From: Chlamydiota bacterium
GTDB taxonomy: Bacteria; Chlamydiota; Chlamydiia; Chlamydiales; Waddliaceae
Assembly: GCA_011065005.1 (NCBI GenBank)
Contig: JAAKFP010000013.1
Span: 1-15,913, forward strand
Length of the DNA stretch: 15,913 nucleotides
Direction: 5' to 3'
Shown piece by piece: positions 1 through 8,792 of this stretch (position 1 is the stretch's first letter; each line of letters starts with the position of its first letter). A model generated the notes under the pieces. That model was not told the DNA's origin. It was given only the letters and a program-made list of their open reading frames with translations, and made no database searches. Position numbers and translations under genes: made by a program.

Positions 1-190
1 TTTTATAAGAAAAAAGGTAGGTAATACAAAAAAATCCTGAAAAACTTTTTATATAGTCCTGAATGTAAGTTGTTTAGTATGTAAAATTAAAGATTCGAAA
101 AAAATATCTTGTAAACTCCCGCTGGGGCAACGCCCTAGGAAAGATTGATAACAAATAGCAGCCTGAAGGGCTGCCCGATAATTAGGGCTA
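1..190. other. Non-coding leader region with two small hairpins
   Basis: No credible gene is visible here; the first part is strongly A/T-rich. Two short stem-loops can be drawn: 124-128 with 132-136 (GGGGC/GCCCT, one G-T pair) and 158-163 with 169-174 (GCAGCC/GGCTGC, loop TGAAG). Neither is followed by a T-run, so I do not call them terminators. They may be remnants of a short intergenic repeat. The end of any upstream gene lies outside the window. Confidence 0.5.
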
Positions 191-219
191 TTGGAAGAAA
201 AAGGAAAAAATGGTATAAT
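191..219 (+). promoter_or_regulatory. Sigma70-type promoter of the hydrolase/Bat block
   Basis: A -35 box TTGGAA (191-196) and a perfect -10 box TATAAT (214-219) are separated by exactly 17 bp. The -10 is preceded by TGG, giving an extended -10. Transcription would start near 226, leaving a leader of about 78 nt to the ATG at 304, or about 24 nt to the alternative TTG at 250. No convincing promoter is seen before batA, so this one may serve all six genes to 7588. This is a sequence match only. Confidence 0.65.
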
Positions 220-303
220 AAGTAATTAGAAGAGAGCAGGTTAGGGTTTTTGCAAGTTCTACTCAGTCTCCTTTCGACGCAAAACAGGTGGGGTACGGTA
301 CTC

Positions 304-1032
304 ATGAATTCTCTAAATTCTAAAAAAGCACAGAAAGTGGCCAATCTTCTCCGTTCAGCAGTCTTGGATTTGCTGGCGAAAGCGGCAGTTTTTCTTACTT
401 ATCCCATTAGCCAAACGTGGTTTGACCCCAAAAAAGAGAACATCCATTCTGACCAAACACCGATATTACTTGTCCACGGATACCTTAATAGCAGTTCAGC
501 CTGGACATACTTTCGGTATCGATTAAAGCATGCTGACATAAAAAATGTTTTCACCATCAACTTAGGAAATCCACTCCTTTCCATTGAGGTGTATGCCCGT
601 AGAGTGGATAGGAGAGTAAAGGAAATTCAAGAGCTGACAGGTCGTTCTGACATTCGATTGATTGGACATTCGATGGGAGGTATTGTCAGTTCCTATTACG
701 CAATTCATTTAGCTCCAAAGAATTCTGTGAAGTCCATCACCACATTAGGGTCACCCTTCAATGGAACGAAGATGGCTGTGATCGCTCCTGGAAAGTCTCC
801 AAAACAGATGAAATATATGTCCTCGTTTATACAGGATCTGAAGCAAAAGATCGAGGAGAGCGAAATTTCTTATTATCACATTGGCAGCGATGTCGATTTG
901 ATCGTTCGCCCCCCTTCCTCATCGATCATCGAGAAGAATAAGTTTACCAGATTCGATAACCTTGGCCATGTCTCTCTTCTCTTTTCCGATCGCGTCATTC
1001 GTCATTGCGTCGCAGAACTTAAAGAGGCTTAG
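304..1032 (+). CDS. Alpha/beta hydrolase, lipase/esterase-like
   Basis: A predicted serine hydrolase of the alpha/beta-hydrolase fold, closest in look to the triacylglycerol lipase/acyltransferase group. In the 260-residue version read from the TTG at 250, the oxyanion strand is ILLVHGY (72-78) and the nucleophile elbow is GHSMGG with Ser141. Asp216 (or Asp214) and His240 (GHVS) complete a plausible triad. I prefer the ATG at 304 (242 aa), since AGGTGGGG lies 10 nt upstream; the TTG at 250 has AGG 9 nt upstream and remains possible. A hydrophobic stretch just before the fold (about 36-53) could associate with membrane, but no clear signal peptide is seen. It is followed after 59 bp by batA and is probably co-transcribed. 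The substrate is unknown. Serine-hydrolase assignment is secure; lipase activity is inferred. Confidence 0.85.
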   Translation: MNSLNSKKAQKVANLLRSAVLDLLAKAAVFLTYPISQTWFDPKKENIHSDQTPILLVHGYLNSSSAWTYFRYRLKHADIKNVFTINLGNPLLSIEVYARRVDRRVKEIQELTGRSDIRLIGHSMGGIVSSYYAIHLAPKNSVKSITTLGSPFNGTKMAVIAPGKSPKQMKYMSSFIQDLKQKIEESEISYYHIGSDVDLIVRPPSSSIIEKNKFTRFDNLGHVSLLFSDRVIRHCVAELKEA

Positions 1033-1091
1033 GTCCCCTCTTCCCTATAACACTTTTTTTTGATAGGATGCGGTAAAAGGTTGGATGTCAG

Positions 1092-2249
1092 ATGCCTGAA
1101 TTTTCTTTTGAGATCGATTTTACTGCACTCCTGATTTTATTCCTCTTCACAGGTGTGATGCTATTGATTTGGCGTTGGAATCAATTTTTTCTGCCGCCGC
1201 ACATCAAATTTTCCAACGTCACAGGCCTCAAAAGAGAGAAAAGAAATTGGAAGGAGCGGTATGAGAAGGTTCCCTACTATTTGATGTTCTCAGCTCTTGT
1301 TTTATTTTCTTTGGCCTTTATCGATCCCCATTTCTATATCCGAAAAGAGGTCGAAGAAAGAGAGCCGCCCACCATCAAACAGGTGAGTATTCCTACCGAA
1401 GGAATAGCTATCTACCTTGTTTTGGATCAGTCGAGTTCAATGGGACAAAAGGTGAAAGCGTTTTCTCCGGGGGGAAGAAGGATCTCGTTAACAAAAATGG
1501 ATCTTCTCAAGCAGGTAACCCATGAATTTGTGAAGGGCAATCCTAGCTTAGGATTAAGTGGCAGGCCGAATGATCTGATTGGGCTGATATCTTTTGCTAG
1601 GGGGGCACAGATTCTATCTCCTTTGACCCTGGATCACGAGGCTATTCTCGATCAGCTAAACAGATTAGGGTATACAGAAGATCGCGAAAAGGATGGAACC
1701 TCTATAGGGTATGCTATTTTTAAAAGTGTAAATCTTATTGCGGCAACGCGACACTATGCTGAGGAGTTGTCTGGTGAGGGTAAGCCAGCCTATGAAATCA
1801 AAAATGCGGCGATGATTCTGGTCACGGACGGATTCCAGGCTCCTAGTCCTTTGGACAAAGGAAAACGGCTGCGAAATATTGATTTGGTGGAAGCCGCGGA
1901 ATATGCAAAACAAAAGAACATCCGTCTCTATATCATCAATGTCGAGCCTAGGCTTGCTTCGGAAGAATTTTCTGCTCACCGAAAGTTGATGAAACTCATT
2001 GCTGAAGTGACCGGCGGTAAGTTTTATTTGGTCGACAGTTCCTTAGGTTTGGAGAAAATCTACAAAGATATCGACCAACTGGAAAAGAGTGTTCTCCCGA
2101 GTGATACGAGGTATGTTACGCCGCCAAAAAGGCAGCTTCCACATCTCTACCATCGCATTTCCTTTTACCCCTTTCTGATCGCAATAGGGATCGCCTGTTT
2201 ATTTTTATCGGTACTTCTCGAAGGTACAGTGATGAGGAGAGTACCATGA
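1092..2249 (+). CDS. batA: BatA-like membrane protein with von Willebrand A domain
   Basis: A 385-residue membrane-anchored vWA protein. Hydrophobic segments lie at about 11-30, 63-78 and 357-376, with the vWA domain between the second and third. All MIDAS elements are present: DQSSS (Asp112, Ser114, Ser116), Thr203 in GTS and Asp246 in TDG, so metal-dependent ligand binding should be intact. Size and layout fit BatA of the Bat (Bacteroides aerotolerance) operon. In that family the domain lies on the periplasmic side and is thought to bind partner Bat proteins. AAAAGG 11 nt before the ATG supports the start. The gene ends in an ATGA overlap with batB, indicating translational coupling. batA and batB are similar to each other, so their exact labels rest mainly on order. 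Confidence 0.85.
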   Translation: MPEFSFEIDFTALLILFLFTGVMLLIWRWNQFFLPPHIKFSNVTGLKREKRNWKERYEKVPYYLMFSALVLFSLAFIDPHFYIRKEVEEREPPTIKQVSIPTEGIAIYLVLDQSSSMGQKVKAFSPGGRRISLTKMDLLKQVTHEFVKGNPSLGLSGRPNDLIGLISFARGAQILSPLTLDHEAILDQLNRLGYTEDREKDGTSIGYAIFKSVNLIAATRHYAEELSGEGKPAYEIKNAAMILVTDGFQAPSPLDKGKRLRNIDLVEAAEYAKQKNIRLYIINVEPRLASEEFSAHRKLMKLIAEVTGGKFYLVDSSLGLEKIYKDIDQLEKSVLPSDTRYVTPPKRQLPHLYHRISFYPFLIAIGIACLFLSVLLEGTVMRRVP

Positions 2250-3382
2250 TCCCTAACGATATCCATTATAACTTTCCTATTGCGGTGAATCTATTAATTT
2301 TCGTTTTAGTTATTCTTGCAATTCTATGGCGCTTGTATCTCTTTCGTAAAAAGTCCTTAGAAAAGTTTGCTAGCCCAGAGATTTTAAAGGAAGTTCTCGT
2401 TCCTCGATCCCGCTACAATTTTTGGGCAAAGGTTGTAGCGATATGTTTGGCGTGGATCTTGGTGACCGTGGCATTAATGCAGCCTAAAGGTAATGGACAC
2501 TATCCTCTGGAGGGTGCCATTGAAGCTGCAGCAAGACCAAAAGGAAAAGAACAGGAGGTTGTAGTCAGGCGAAAGGCTCACGATGTGATTTTTCTTGTCG
2601 ATGCTTCAGCGTCGATGGACGTCAATGATACGCGGACAAAGGTAACGCGTCTAGATTTTGCGAAAGAGGTTGTCGATGAAATTATCAGTCGCCTTAGAGG
2701 AGAAAGTGTGACCCTGTTTGCATTTACTTCAGACACCACAAAGCTGTCTCCGTTAACAATGGATTACCTTTTCGTTAGGCTCATGTTACGGCAAATGCAT
2801 ATCAATGAAGGGGAGCTTGCAGGAACGAATATTGTAGAGGCTCTTGCGGACATGAGGGACTCTCACCTTGCAAAGATCACTCCCAAGCAGAAAACGTTGG
2901 TCATTCTAACAGATGGTGGGGACACACAGCTTGAAGAGCTGACCGGACAGGAACGGGAGAATCAGATCAATGCGATCTTAAACCTCGTTGGTGGTGCCGA
3001 GGAAAATCAACTTCGCGTTTTTACGATCGGAATGGGAACAGAACAGGGGCAGGCAGTGCCGGGTGTCACCTATAAGGGGCAGTCTGTCATTTCATCCTTG
3101 GATGAGGAGCTGCTAAAAAAGTTAAGCGATGTCGGAAGGGGACAGTATTATTTTGCTAATGATTGGACCGCGATGGATTTAGCGGAAGAGGTTGTCGCTA
3201 AAATGGGAGAGGATGAAACCCTTCTGGAAGAATATCGAGTGAAGCGTCGCACCGCAATAACTAGAGGTAAAGAGGACTTAGTTTTCGATTTACTCTTCCA
3301 ATTTCCTCTTGGCTTAGCCATCTTCTTTTTGGCACTAGTTTTATTTTTTCCAAACTCCCGAACGCGCAAGAAGGACGTATGA
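2246..3382 (+). CDS. batB: BatB-like membrane protein with von Willebrand A domain
   Basis: The second vWA protein of the operon, 378 residues. Membrane segments lie at about 11-30, 60-77 and 351-367. The MIDAS is complete: DASAS (Asp119, Ser121, Ser123), Thr194 in GTN and Asp223 in TDGGD. A loop between the second membrane segment and the domain (about 80-112) is rich in charged residues. GAGGAGA at 2234-2240 lies 5 nt before the ATG, inside the end of batA, and the start overlaps the batA stop (ATGA). The next gene starts in another ATGA. Having two intact but divergent vWA proteins side by side is the usual Bat arrangement and suggests a heteromeric membrane complex. The function of Bat complexes is only partly known (oxidative-stress tolerance, envelope integrity); the role here is inferred. 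Confidence 0.85.
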   Translation: MIPNDIHYNFPIAVNLLIFVLVILAILWRLYLFRKKSLEKFASPEILKEVLVPRSRYNFWAKVVAICLAWILVTVALMQPKGNGHYPLEGAIEAAARPKGKEQEVVVRRKAHDVIFLVDASASMDVNDTRTKVTRLDFAKEVVDEIISRLRGESVTLFAFTSDTTKLSPLTMDYLFVRLMLRQMHINEGELAGTNIVEALADMRDSHLAKITPKQKTLVILTDGGDTQLEELTGQERENQINAILNLVGGAEENQLRVFTIGMGTEQGQAVPGVTYKGQSVISSLDEELLKKLSDVGRGQYYFANDWTAMDLAEEVVAKMGEDETLLEEYRVKRRTAITRGKEDLVFDLLFQFPLGLAIFFLALVLFFPNSRTRKKDV

Positions 3383-5088
3383 AAAGAGTGTTGCTGACCC
3401 TATTTCTCCTTCATTTCGCTGCGGGCGTTGCCCAAGAAGAGGTGCTGCTAACCCGTCAGGCGGAAGCACACTTTCAAGCTAAAGAATATGATCAAACCAT
3501 CAAATTATTTCAAAAGCTGGAAGAGGAAAAACTCGCCCCATGGCGGCATGCGCGGCTTATCTATAACATGGGAACAACATTCCTGGAACAAGAAAGCTGG
3601 CAGGACGCATTAGCAGAATATTCGGCGGTGCCCTATTATCCTAAGGAGGCCCCCTTTCTGAGTAGAGCTCTTATGGTTAACATTGCCATTCTCCAGTATC
3701 GTCAAGCTTCCCTCCTCATAGATCAAGAAAAGCTCACTTTCGATGAATATAGCAAAGCTTTTTATCTTTACCGCAATGTTCTTCGAAACATCAGGAAAGC
3801 GGAAATCGCCGACTGTATTCTGCAAGCTCTTATCGGCAAAGAATACTGTCAACCTTCGGATGACCTCATTGAATTGCGTTCGGCAGTAAAAAGAGAACTG
3901 GCGATTGTGACAAAACAATTTGGTGAAGAAAAAATCGCGGAGTCTCCTAGCAAAGAAGGAATCCCTTTCTTGCTATCAGGAGTCAAACTCGCCCTCTCCC
4001 ATATCGACTTTCTCGAAACCAAAAAGATGGACAGCACACTCAAGAAGAAGTATCTCAAACTGTTTGCTAGGGATGCAGAATCGTGGTTATCCCTTTGGGA
4101 GGCGCAATGGAAGAAAATGCCGGAATTAGAAGAAGCCCAAAACCAGTACATCGAAGCAGTGACCTCTTTGCAGCAAGACCGCTTGGATGAGAGTCGCCTC
4201 GCCTTGTTGAGTTCTGTAGCTACACTAGCGGAGCTAATGGAAAACCTTTGGGGAATCGATCCCGTGCTCAATTTGCTCCAAAAGCTGTTGACCTCCTACC
4301 AGCGCACCCTCGATCAGGCGCCTATTCAAACGCCGACTTTATATAAATTGCAGGCGGAGCAGAAACATTTGCGAGAGGTCGCCGAAACAACAGGAGTCTC
4401 AACCCAGGAGCTAACTCTCTCCGATGAGTATTTTTCGAAAAGCTTGGAGTTCGCAAGGCAGGCCAGAAGCAAGCATGCACGATTTTTTCTAGAAGAGGCC
4501 CGACAATGGATTCGCCGTTTTCTGCGACAAAAAATCCTTCCCGAAGATAAAACTCCCGAAGAAATCCTCGAAGATGCTATTCAAGAACAGAGTCATGCGC
4601 TTATTTTGAATCATCTGAATCAAGAAATGGACAGAGAGAAAACGGAAACAGAGGAATTATTGCAAAAATCCCAAGGGATCGCGTTGAAGATCGTCGAGCC
4701 CTTTATACCCATTGTTTTGCACCAGGAAGTTTTGGAATTTCCTGAGCGTTGCCAAAGAAAACCTTGGGATAGAGTGATTCCTCTTTTTAATCAAGGGCTA
4801 CAAGCAGCAATGTTTGCCCACACCATTCTAGGGGAAGAAAACGCAACGATGTTTGCAACCGCTATGCAAGAAGAAGCGGTAAGATTTTGGAAAGAAGCTC
4901 TGGAGAGAATGCGGAAACCTGAAGAAGAGGAAAAACCGCCCGAGGAGAAGGAAGAAGCACCCCCAGAGAAAAAGGATGAAGAGACTTCACCGCAGGAAGT
5001 ATTACGTCTACTGCAGAAAATGGAACAAGAAGATCGAGAGCCCAAGCCTCTGGAAACTACGCCACAAGAAGGGATACGCCCATGGTAA
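3379..5088 (+). CDS. Secreted TPR protein in the batC position, unusually long
   Basis: A 569-residue protein starting with a Sec-type signal peptide (basic KR, hydrophobic core, likely cleavage near GVAQ-EE at 18-20), so it should sit in the periplasm. TPR-like helices follow at about 22-115 (hydrophobic/alanine pattern around KEYDQTIKLF and WQDALAEY), then a long helical, charged middle part I cannot assign. From 512 to about 535 the chain is almost entirely Glu, Lys and Pro. It ends in a short helix (EVLRLLQKMEQEDREP) resembling the C-terminal segment seen after charged linkers in Bat TPR proteins. BatC proteins I know are much shorter, so this is a positional and architectural match, not a firm homolog call. 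Its start overlaps the batB stop (ATGA) and it overlaps batD by 7 nt. Confidence 0.7.
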   Translation: MKRVLLTLFLLHFAAGVAQEEVLLTRQAEAHFQAKEYDQTIKLFQKLEEEKLAPWRHARLIYNMGTTFLEQESWQDALAEYSAVPYYPKEAPFLSRALMVNIAILQYRQASLLIDQEKLTFDEYSKAFYLYRNVLRNIRKAEIADCILQALIGKEYCQPSDDLIELRSAVKRELAIVTKQFGEEKIAESPSKEGIPFLLSGVKLALSHIDFLETKKMDSTLKKKYLKLFARDAESWLSLWEAQWKKMPELEEAQNQYIEAVTSLQQDRLDESRLALLSSVATLAELMENLWGIDPVLNLLQKLLTSYQRTLDQAPIQTPTLYKLQAEQKHLREVAETTGVSTQELTLSDEYFSKSLEFARQARSKHARFFLEEARQWIRRFLRQKILPEDKTPEEILEDAIQEQSHALILNHLNQEMDREKTETEELLQKSQGIALKIVEPFIPIVLHQEVLEFPERCQRKPWDRVIPLFNQGLQAAMFAHTILGEENATMFATAMQEEAVRFWKEALERMRKPEEEEKPPEEKEEAPPEKKDEETSPQEVLRLLQKMEQEDREPKPLETTPQEGIRPW

Positions 5089-6782
5089 AAAAACAATGGA
5101 CTCTTACTCTCCTACTACTGTTAATCCTTCCACTGTCACTATTTTGCCAAGAAGTAAAGGTAACAGCCGAAATTGATGAAGATGGCGTCGTTGAAATGCC
5201 AATCAAAGGGTCAATCACTGTAACTCATGATCAAAGCTTGGAAGTTGACATGGACAGCTTTCGACTCGACGACGATCCCATAAAAGTAGAATTTCTTAAA
5301 GAAGTACGACTCTCTTCAAGATCTACTTTGATCATTTCGATCTATAATTTTCATCTCGATGCACAACCCGTCGGATTGCAAGTACTTCCTGAGATCAGTG
5401 TCACTGTTGGAGGGAAAGTGTATAGCTCGATATCTTCAACATATAAAGTCGTAGATAGAGCCCCACCACCCTCAAAACCAACAAAACCAAGCGCTGCTGT
5501 AGTCTTGAAATTGGAGACAATAGTCGATGGAGATATCACACTTTACCCCGGACAGCGAATAACCGTAGGGTACCGATTTCTTTTTAACTATAGCGTAGAT
5601 CTCGTCGAAGAAAATATCCCACTCTTGGAAGCGAAAGGCTTTCGTAAAATTGGCGGCAAGGAAACAAGAGATTTTACAAAAGATAGCCTAAATGTTTTCG
5701 AGGCAACTCAAGTCATACAAGCGATCGAGCCCGGAGAATATAGCTTCGAACCAGGAATCCTTGCAGGGCGCGCCTATAGAACAGATCGACTGGGTAGAAA
5801 AGAGTACGCCAAGACAGAAAGTCGAGCAGAATCTCAGCCGCTAACGATTCAAGTCCTTCCCTTTCCCGAAGAAGGGAAACCCACCTCTTTCAACGGTGCC
5901 GTTGGGGAGACTCTGAAATTTTCTGCTTCTCTGCTGACCTCCAACGAAGTAACAGCCGGTGATAAGATGGAATTGCTCCTCACCATTGAAGGCAATGGGG
6001 AACTTGCAGGCATGCCCATGCCAGAGGTGTGCTGCCAGCCAGGATATAGTGGTTTTTTCCGGTTGAGCGATTTACCTCCCGTGGAAGAAGTCTCTGAGAT
6101 GAAAAAGACTTTTTCTGTGGAAATGAGACCTCTAAACGCTTTAATGGCGGAGCTTCCTAGTCTCGAGTTTTCCTATTTCAATCCAGAGAGCAAGAAATAT
6201 ACCACCTTGCGGAGTATTTCCATCCCTATCACTGTGACACCATTGAAAAGAGGGGCTGTCGATGAGCGAAGACATGTTTTAATGGAGCCCAAAAGAGACT
6301 TGGAAGAGCGAGCTGATGAAGAGGTTCTTCAGCCCGAACCCATAGAGATCGAAGGGAATGTTCCTCTCACATCTGCAGACCTAGAAAACTTAACCTTCGG
6401 CACCTGGTGGGTGCTGCTGTTCATCCCTTTTGGTATTGTTGCCATACTTCTGCAGATCAATATGAGAGACTACATAATCAAACGACAACAGAGGGTTACA
6501 CCAAAGCGAAGTAAGAACTTTTTCCAGGAAGCATTCGAGGAAGGATCGGGATCTCCACGATTTTTTCAGTTGATACATCACGCTTTTCTCTTGCGCCTAG
6601 TTGAAAGGGGAGATATTCTTTCCGCAGAGATTCCCATCCATCAACTTTCTGAAAAAGGAGCTCAGGGAAAGGTGAGAGCCTTCCTTCACCATATTGAAGA
6701 GAAGAGATTTTCTGGTAAAGAAGAGGAGTTTGGAGAAAAGTTCTTCAAAGAAGCAAAAATGCTATTTAGGGAAATCAAATGA
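5082..6782 (+). CDS. batD: BatD-like oxygen-tolerance protein
   Basis: A 566-residue protein with an N-terminal signal peptide (about 1-22), a long beta-rich extracytoplasmic part, one membrane span at about 441-458 and a basic cytoplasmic tail of some 105 residues. Family hallmarks are visible: FNGAVGETLKF at 270-280, then TIEGNGELAGMPMPEV at 301-316, matching the repeated beta-domain pattern of BatD. The signal peptide ends LSLFCQE; a Phe before Cys makes lipidation unlikely by the standard lipobox rule, though not excluded. CC at 317-318 is unusual and could form a disulfide. AAGGG 8 nt upstream supports the ATG, which lies within the end of the preceding gene. The C-terminal tail may contact cytoplasmic partners; this is inference. 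Confidence 0.85.
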   Translation: MVKKQWTLTLLLLLILPLSLFCQEVKVTAEIDEDGVVEMPIKGSITVTHDQSLEVDMDSFRLDDDPIKVEFLKEVRLSSRSTLIISIYNFHLDAQPVGLQVLPEISVTVGGKVYSSISSTYKVVDRAPPPSKPTKPSAAVVLKLETIVDGDITLYPGQRITVGYRFLFNYSVDLVEENIPLLEAKGFRKIGGKETRDFTKDSLNVFEATQVIQAIEPGEYSFEPGILAGRAYRTDRLGRKEYAKTESRAESQPLTIQVLPFPEEGKPTSFNGAVGETLKFSASLLTSNEVTAGDKMELLLTIEGNGELAGMPMPEVCCQPGYSGFFRLSDLPPVEEVSEMKKTFSVEMRPLNALMAELPSLEFSYFNPESKKYTTLRSISIPITVTPLKRGAVDERRHVLMEPKRDLEERADEEVLQPEPIEIEGNVPLTSADLENLTFGTWWVLLFIPFGIVAILLQINMRDYIIKRQQRVTPKRSKNFFQEAFEEGSGSPRFFQLIHHAFLLRLVERGDILSAEIPIHQLSEKGAQGKVRAFLHHIEEKRFSGKEEEFGEKFFKEAKMLFREIK

Positions 6783-7588
6783 AACAACCAGCAGTAACAC
6801 TCTTTTGGCTAGTTATACTTGGAGGGGTGATCAACTACTATATCACCGTATCCTACGTAACGCGTGAAACGGAAGAGCAGATAAAACAATCCTACACGGA
6901 ATACCTTACAGGAGAAAAGGCTAGCACCCTCGGCGAAAGACAAGACGCCTTTAACCGTGCTTTGGCACTGTACACCGGTTTCGAGAGGGATTACTCCCCA
7001 AAAAATAGCACCGGCAAACTCTATTACAATATTGCCAATAGCTATTATCAAGTTGGGGAACACTCCTGGGCGGCACTCTACTACTACCGCGCACAAAAAC
7101 TCATGCCAAGAAGCGATAAAGTTGTTCACAGCCTCGAAATGAGCTTGAAGAAGTTGGGTATTGTTCCAAAGGAAGAAGAAATCATGTTCAGAAAAACTTT
7201 TCCCTTTCACTATCTACTTTCCCTCCCCGAACGGCTACAACTATTCTCCGGGTTGACGTTTTTTGCCATTGTTGTCGGCTCGTTTTATATATGGAAACGA
7301 AAGCGATGGTTGAAAAAGATTGCTATTTTAGCAACAATTTTAGCCTCTGTTATGCTTCTTAGCTTGGGATATAGCCACTACCTTGCAGCTGTCGAAGGAG
7401 TCCTCGTTAAATCAACAGCACTGTATCGTGATGCAGGCTTACAATATGCAAAAGTTACTAAAGAGCCGATCCTCTCAGGAAATAAAGTCGAAATTCTCGA
7501 TGTTCTCGACGAAGGAAAATGGCTGAAAATCGAAACACCCGAGGGTGACCTCGGCTACGTCCCACAAGAAGCCATCCGCATTATCTAA
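6779..7588 (+). CDS. batE: BatE-like TPR/SH3 membrane protein
   Basis: A 269-residue protein that closes the Bat block. Domains in order: an N-terminal membrane segment (about 5-24), a TPR (about 78-112, LYYNIANSYYQVGEHSWAAL and following helix), two membrane segments (about 154-171 and 179-197), and a C-terminal SH3-like beta domain (about 205-269, with GKWLKIETPEGDLGYVP). The combination of TPR, paired membrane spans and bacterial SH3 is characteristic of BatE. The start overlaps the batD stop (ATGA) with AGGGA 6 nt upstream. The terminal domain would lie on the same side as the TPR and may bind envelope or partner peptides. No terminator follows before the next promoter at 7603, so some read-through into the next gene is possible. 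Confidence 0.85.
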   Translation: MKQPAVTLFWLVILGGVINYYITVSYVTRETEEQIKQSYTEYLTGEKASTLGERQDAFNRALALYTGFERDYSPKNSTGKLYYNIANSYYQVGEHSWAALYYYRAQKLMPRSDKVVHSLEMSLKKLGIVPKEEEIMFRKTFPFHYLLSLPERLQLFSGLTFFAIVVGSFYIWKRKRWLKKIAILATILASVMLLSLGYSHYLAAVEGVLVKSTALYRDAGLQYAKVTKEPILSGNKVEILDVLDEGKWLKIETPEGDLGYVPQEAIRII

Positions 7589-7602
7589 GGAATACATAAA
7601 AC

Positions 7603-7631
7603 TTGCTCTTATGGGTGTAACATTTTATACT
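7603..7631 (+). promoter_or_regulatory. Promoter of the acidic helical protein gene
   Basis: TTGCTC (7603-7608) and TATACT (7626-7631) are separated by 17 bp. The -35 box matches the sigma70 consensus at four of six positions and the -10 at five of six. Transcription would begin near 7638, about 29 nt before the ATG at 7667. It sits in the 78-bp gap after batE, so the next gene probably has its own control. Confidence 0.6.
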
Positions 7632-7666
7632 GAGGATATTACTAAAATATTTTAGTTGCTTGTTAT

Positions 7667-8647
7667 ATGCAGATAGAACGAAAAGCTCTATACAATTTGC
7701 TTCGAATGAATTGGCTTAATGATCCAAATATCGATGTTAAGTCATGGCAGGTGGAGGATTATCGTAATCATGACACGGAGGGTCTTTTCAAAAACCTGAG
7801 TGAAATGGGTCTCCACCTTGATAAAACAAGCTTTCTAGCGTACGCAGAAACTGTAGACACCCCAGAAAACCTTACCGATAGCTTTTTAGTTGAGACCGAG
7901 CTCGACCCAATGGAACAAGATCACATCTACCTTTTGATCTTTGAAATTTGGCGCCGCCTGGTTCCTGAAAAAATGAGCCTTTCCATTTTTTGTGATGAGC
8001 TCGACCATCAAATCTATCTCTACGATAACGAAGATCCATCAAGCGCAGAGTTCATTCAAGATGCTATCGCAAACCTGCAGGTGATTATAGATGAAAATGT
8101 TGATCAGGGCATGAAACCGGATCAGATTTTCGAATCTGTCAGCAAATCCTGCGCAAATGACCTCGAGAGCTTTCTCTACGATTTCATCGCAGAACAGATT
8201 GACAACGAAAATTTCTCTTATGTTTCAGAACTTTTGGAAGGGTTTGGTGAATACCTCAAAGGAAGCAAATGGTTTGAGCTGTTGAGGGTAAGACTTCTCG
8301 AAACATCAGATCCTGAAGAAGCGCAAGAAGCACTCAGAAAAATTGTTCAGAAAGCCGTTAAAGAAGATGACCTTCCATACAACTTCGAGGTCCTTTCTTT
8401 TATTGTTCAGGGTGGAAAACGGGAAGAATTCAATAGAATGGTTCGAAAAACCGTTCCGTTCCTGGAAGCTGAAGAGGACTTTCAAGATCTGTTAGCGATC
8501 TGCGGCAACTACTATCGATGCCTCGATGAAGACCAGAAAGAACAAGCAGTGCAATCTCTCCTAGACCAAAGGGCAGACCTGCCCCCAGAAAATTCCGTCA
8601 ACCAAGACGACCCCAACTTGACTGAGCTCCTCAAAATCATCCGATAA
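7667..8647 (+). CDS. Acidic, all-helical protein of unknown function
   Basis: I do not recognise this 326-residue protein. It has no signal peptide or membrane segment, is rich in Asp and Glu and is probably entirely alpha-helical, so a soluble cytoplasmic protein is expected. Regularly spaced amphipathic helices (for example FLYDFIAEQID, VSELLEGFGEYL, YNFEVLSFIVQGG) suggest a helical-repeat or HEAT-like scaffold, but no repeat consensus is clear. The C-terminus carries LLDQRADLPPENSVNQDD, probably disordered. No good ribosome-binding site precedes the ATG, so the leader may be weakly translated or the start may differ. It has its own promoter and terminator and is probably a single-gene transcript. 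The ORF length, clean reading frame and flanking signals make it a real gene. Confidence 0.75.
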   Translation: MQIERKALYNLLRMNWLNDPNIDVKSWQVEDYRNHDTEGLFKNLSEMGLHLDKTSFLAYAETVDTPENLTDSFLVETELDPMEQDHIYLLIFEIWRRLVPEKMSLSIFCDELDHQIYLYDNEDPSSAEFIQDAIANLQVIIDENVDQGMKPDQIFESVSKSCANDLESFLYDFIAEQIDNENFSYVSELLEGFGEYLKGSKWFELLRVRLLETSDPEEAQEALRKIVQKAVKEDDLPYNFEVLSFIVQGGKREEFNRMVRKTVPFLEAEEDFQDLLAICGNYYRCLDEDQKEQAVQSLLDQRADLPPENSVNQDDPNLTELLKIIR

Positions 8648-8659
8648 AGTCTGTGGAGT

Positions 8660-8682
8660 GCGCAGAGCCATCTGCGCTTTTT
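8660..8682 (+). terminator. Rho-independent terminator
   Basis: A perfect 7-bp stem GCGCAGA/TCTGCGC (8660-8666 with 8671-8677), loop GCCA, is followed at once by TTTTT (8678-8682). It lies 12 nt after the stop of the helical protein gene and ends that transcript. Confidence 0.85.
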
Positions 8683-8764
8683 GATGTGAAAAGATCTTTC
8701 TTTGCATACAAACCTGTAGCATTTTCTACTAGGCAAAAAGACAGCTATTCCCGTTGAAAAATGT

Positions 8765-8791
8765 TACAGGATAGGCACGATATACAGGATA
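8765..8791. repeat. Short direct repeat TACAGGATA
   Basis: TACAGGATA occurs at 8765-8773 and again at 8783-8791, 18 bp apart. It directly precedes the GTAACCGTTC word that opens the larger repeat cluster. Short CAGGAT-type tandem words of this kind are seen in intergenic DNA of many bacteria; function unknown. Confidence 0.45.
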
Positions 8792-8792
8792 A

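Noticed and set aside
1041..1069. Terminator or promoter between hydrolase and batA
   Set aside because: The T-run has no stem before it, and TATAAC (1046-1051) has no -35 box; the alternative TTCCCT/TAGGAT pair is too weak.
5082..5150. Lipoprotein signal in BatD
   Set aside because: The residue before Cys22 is Phe, not Ala, Gly or Ser, so the lipobox rule fails.
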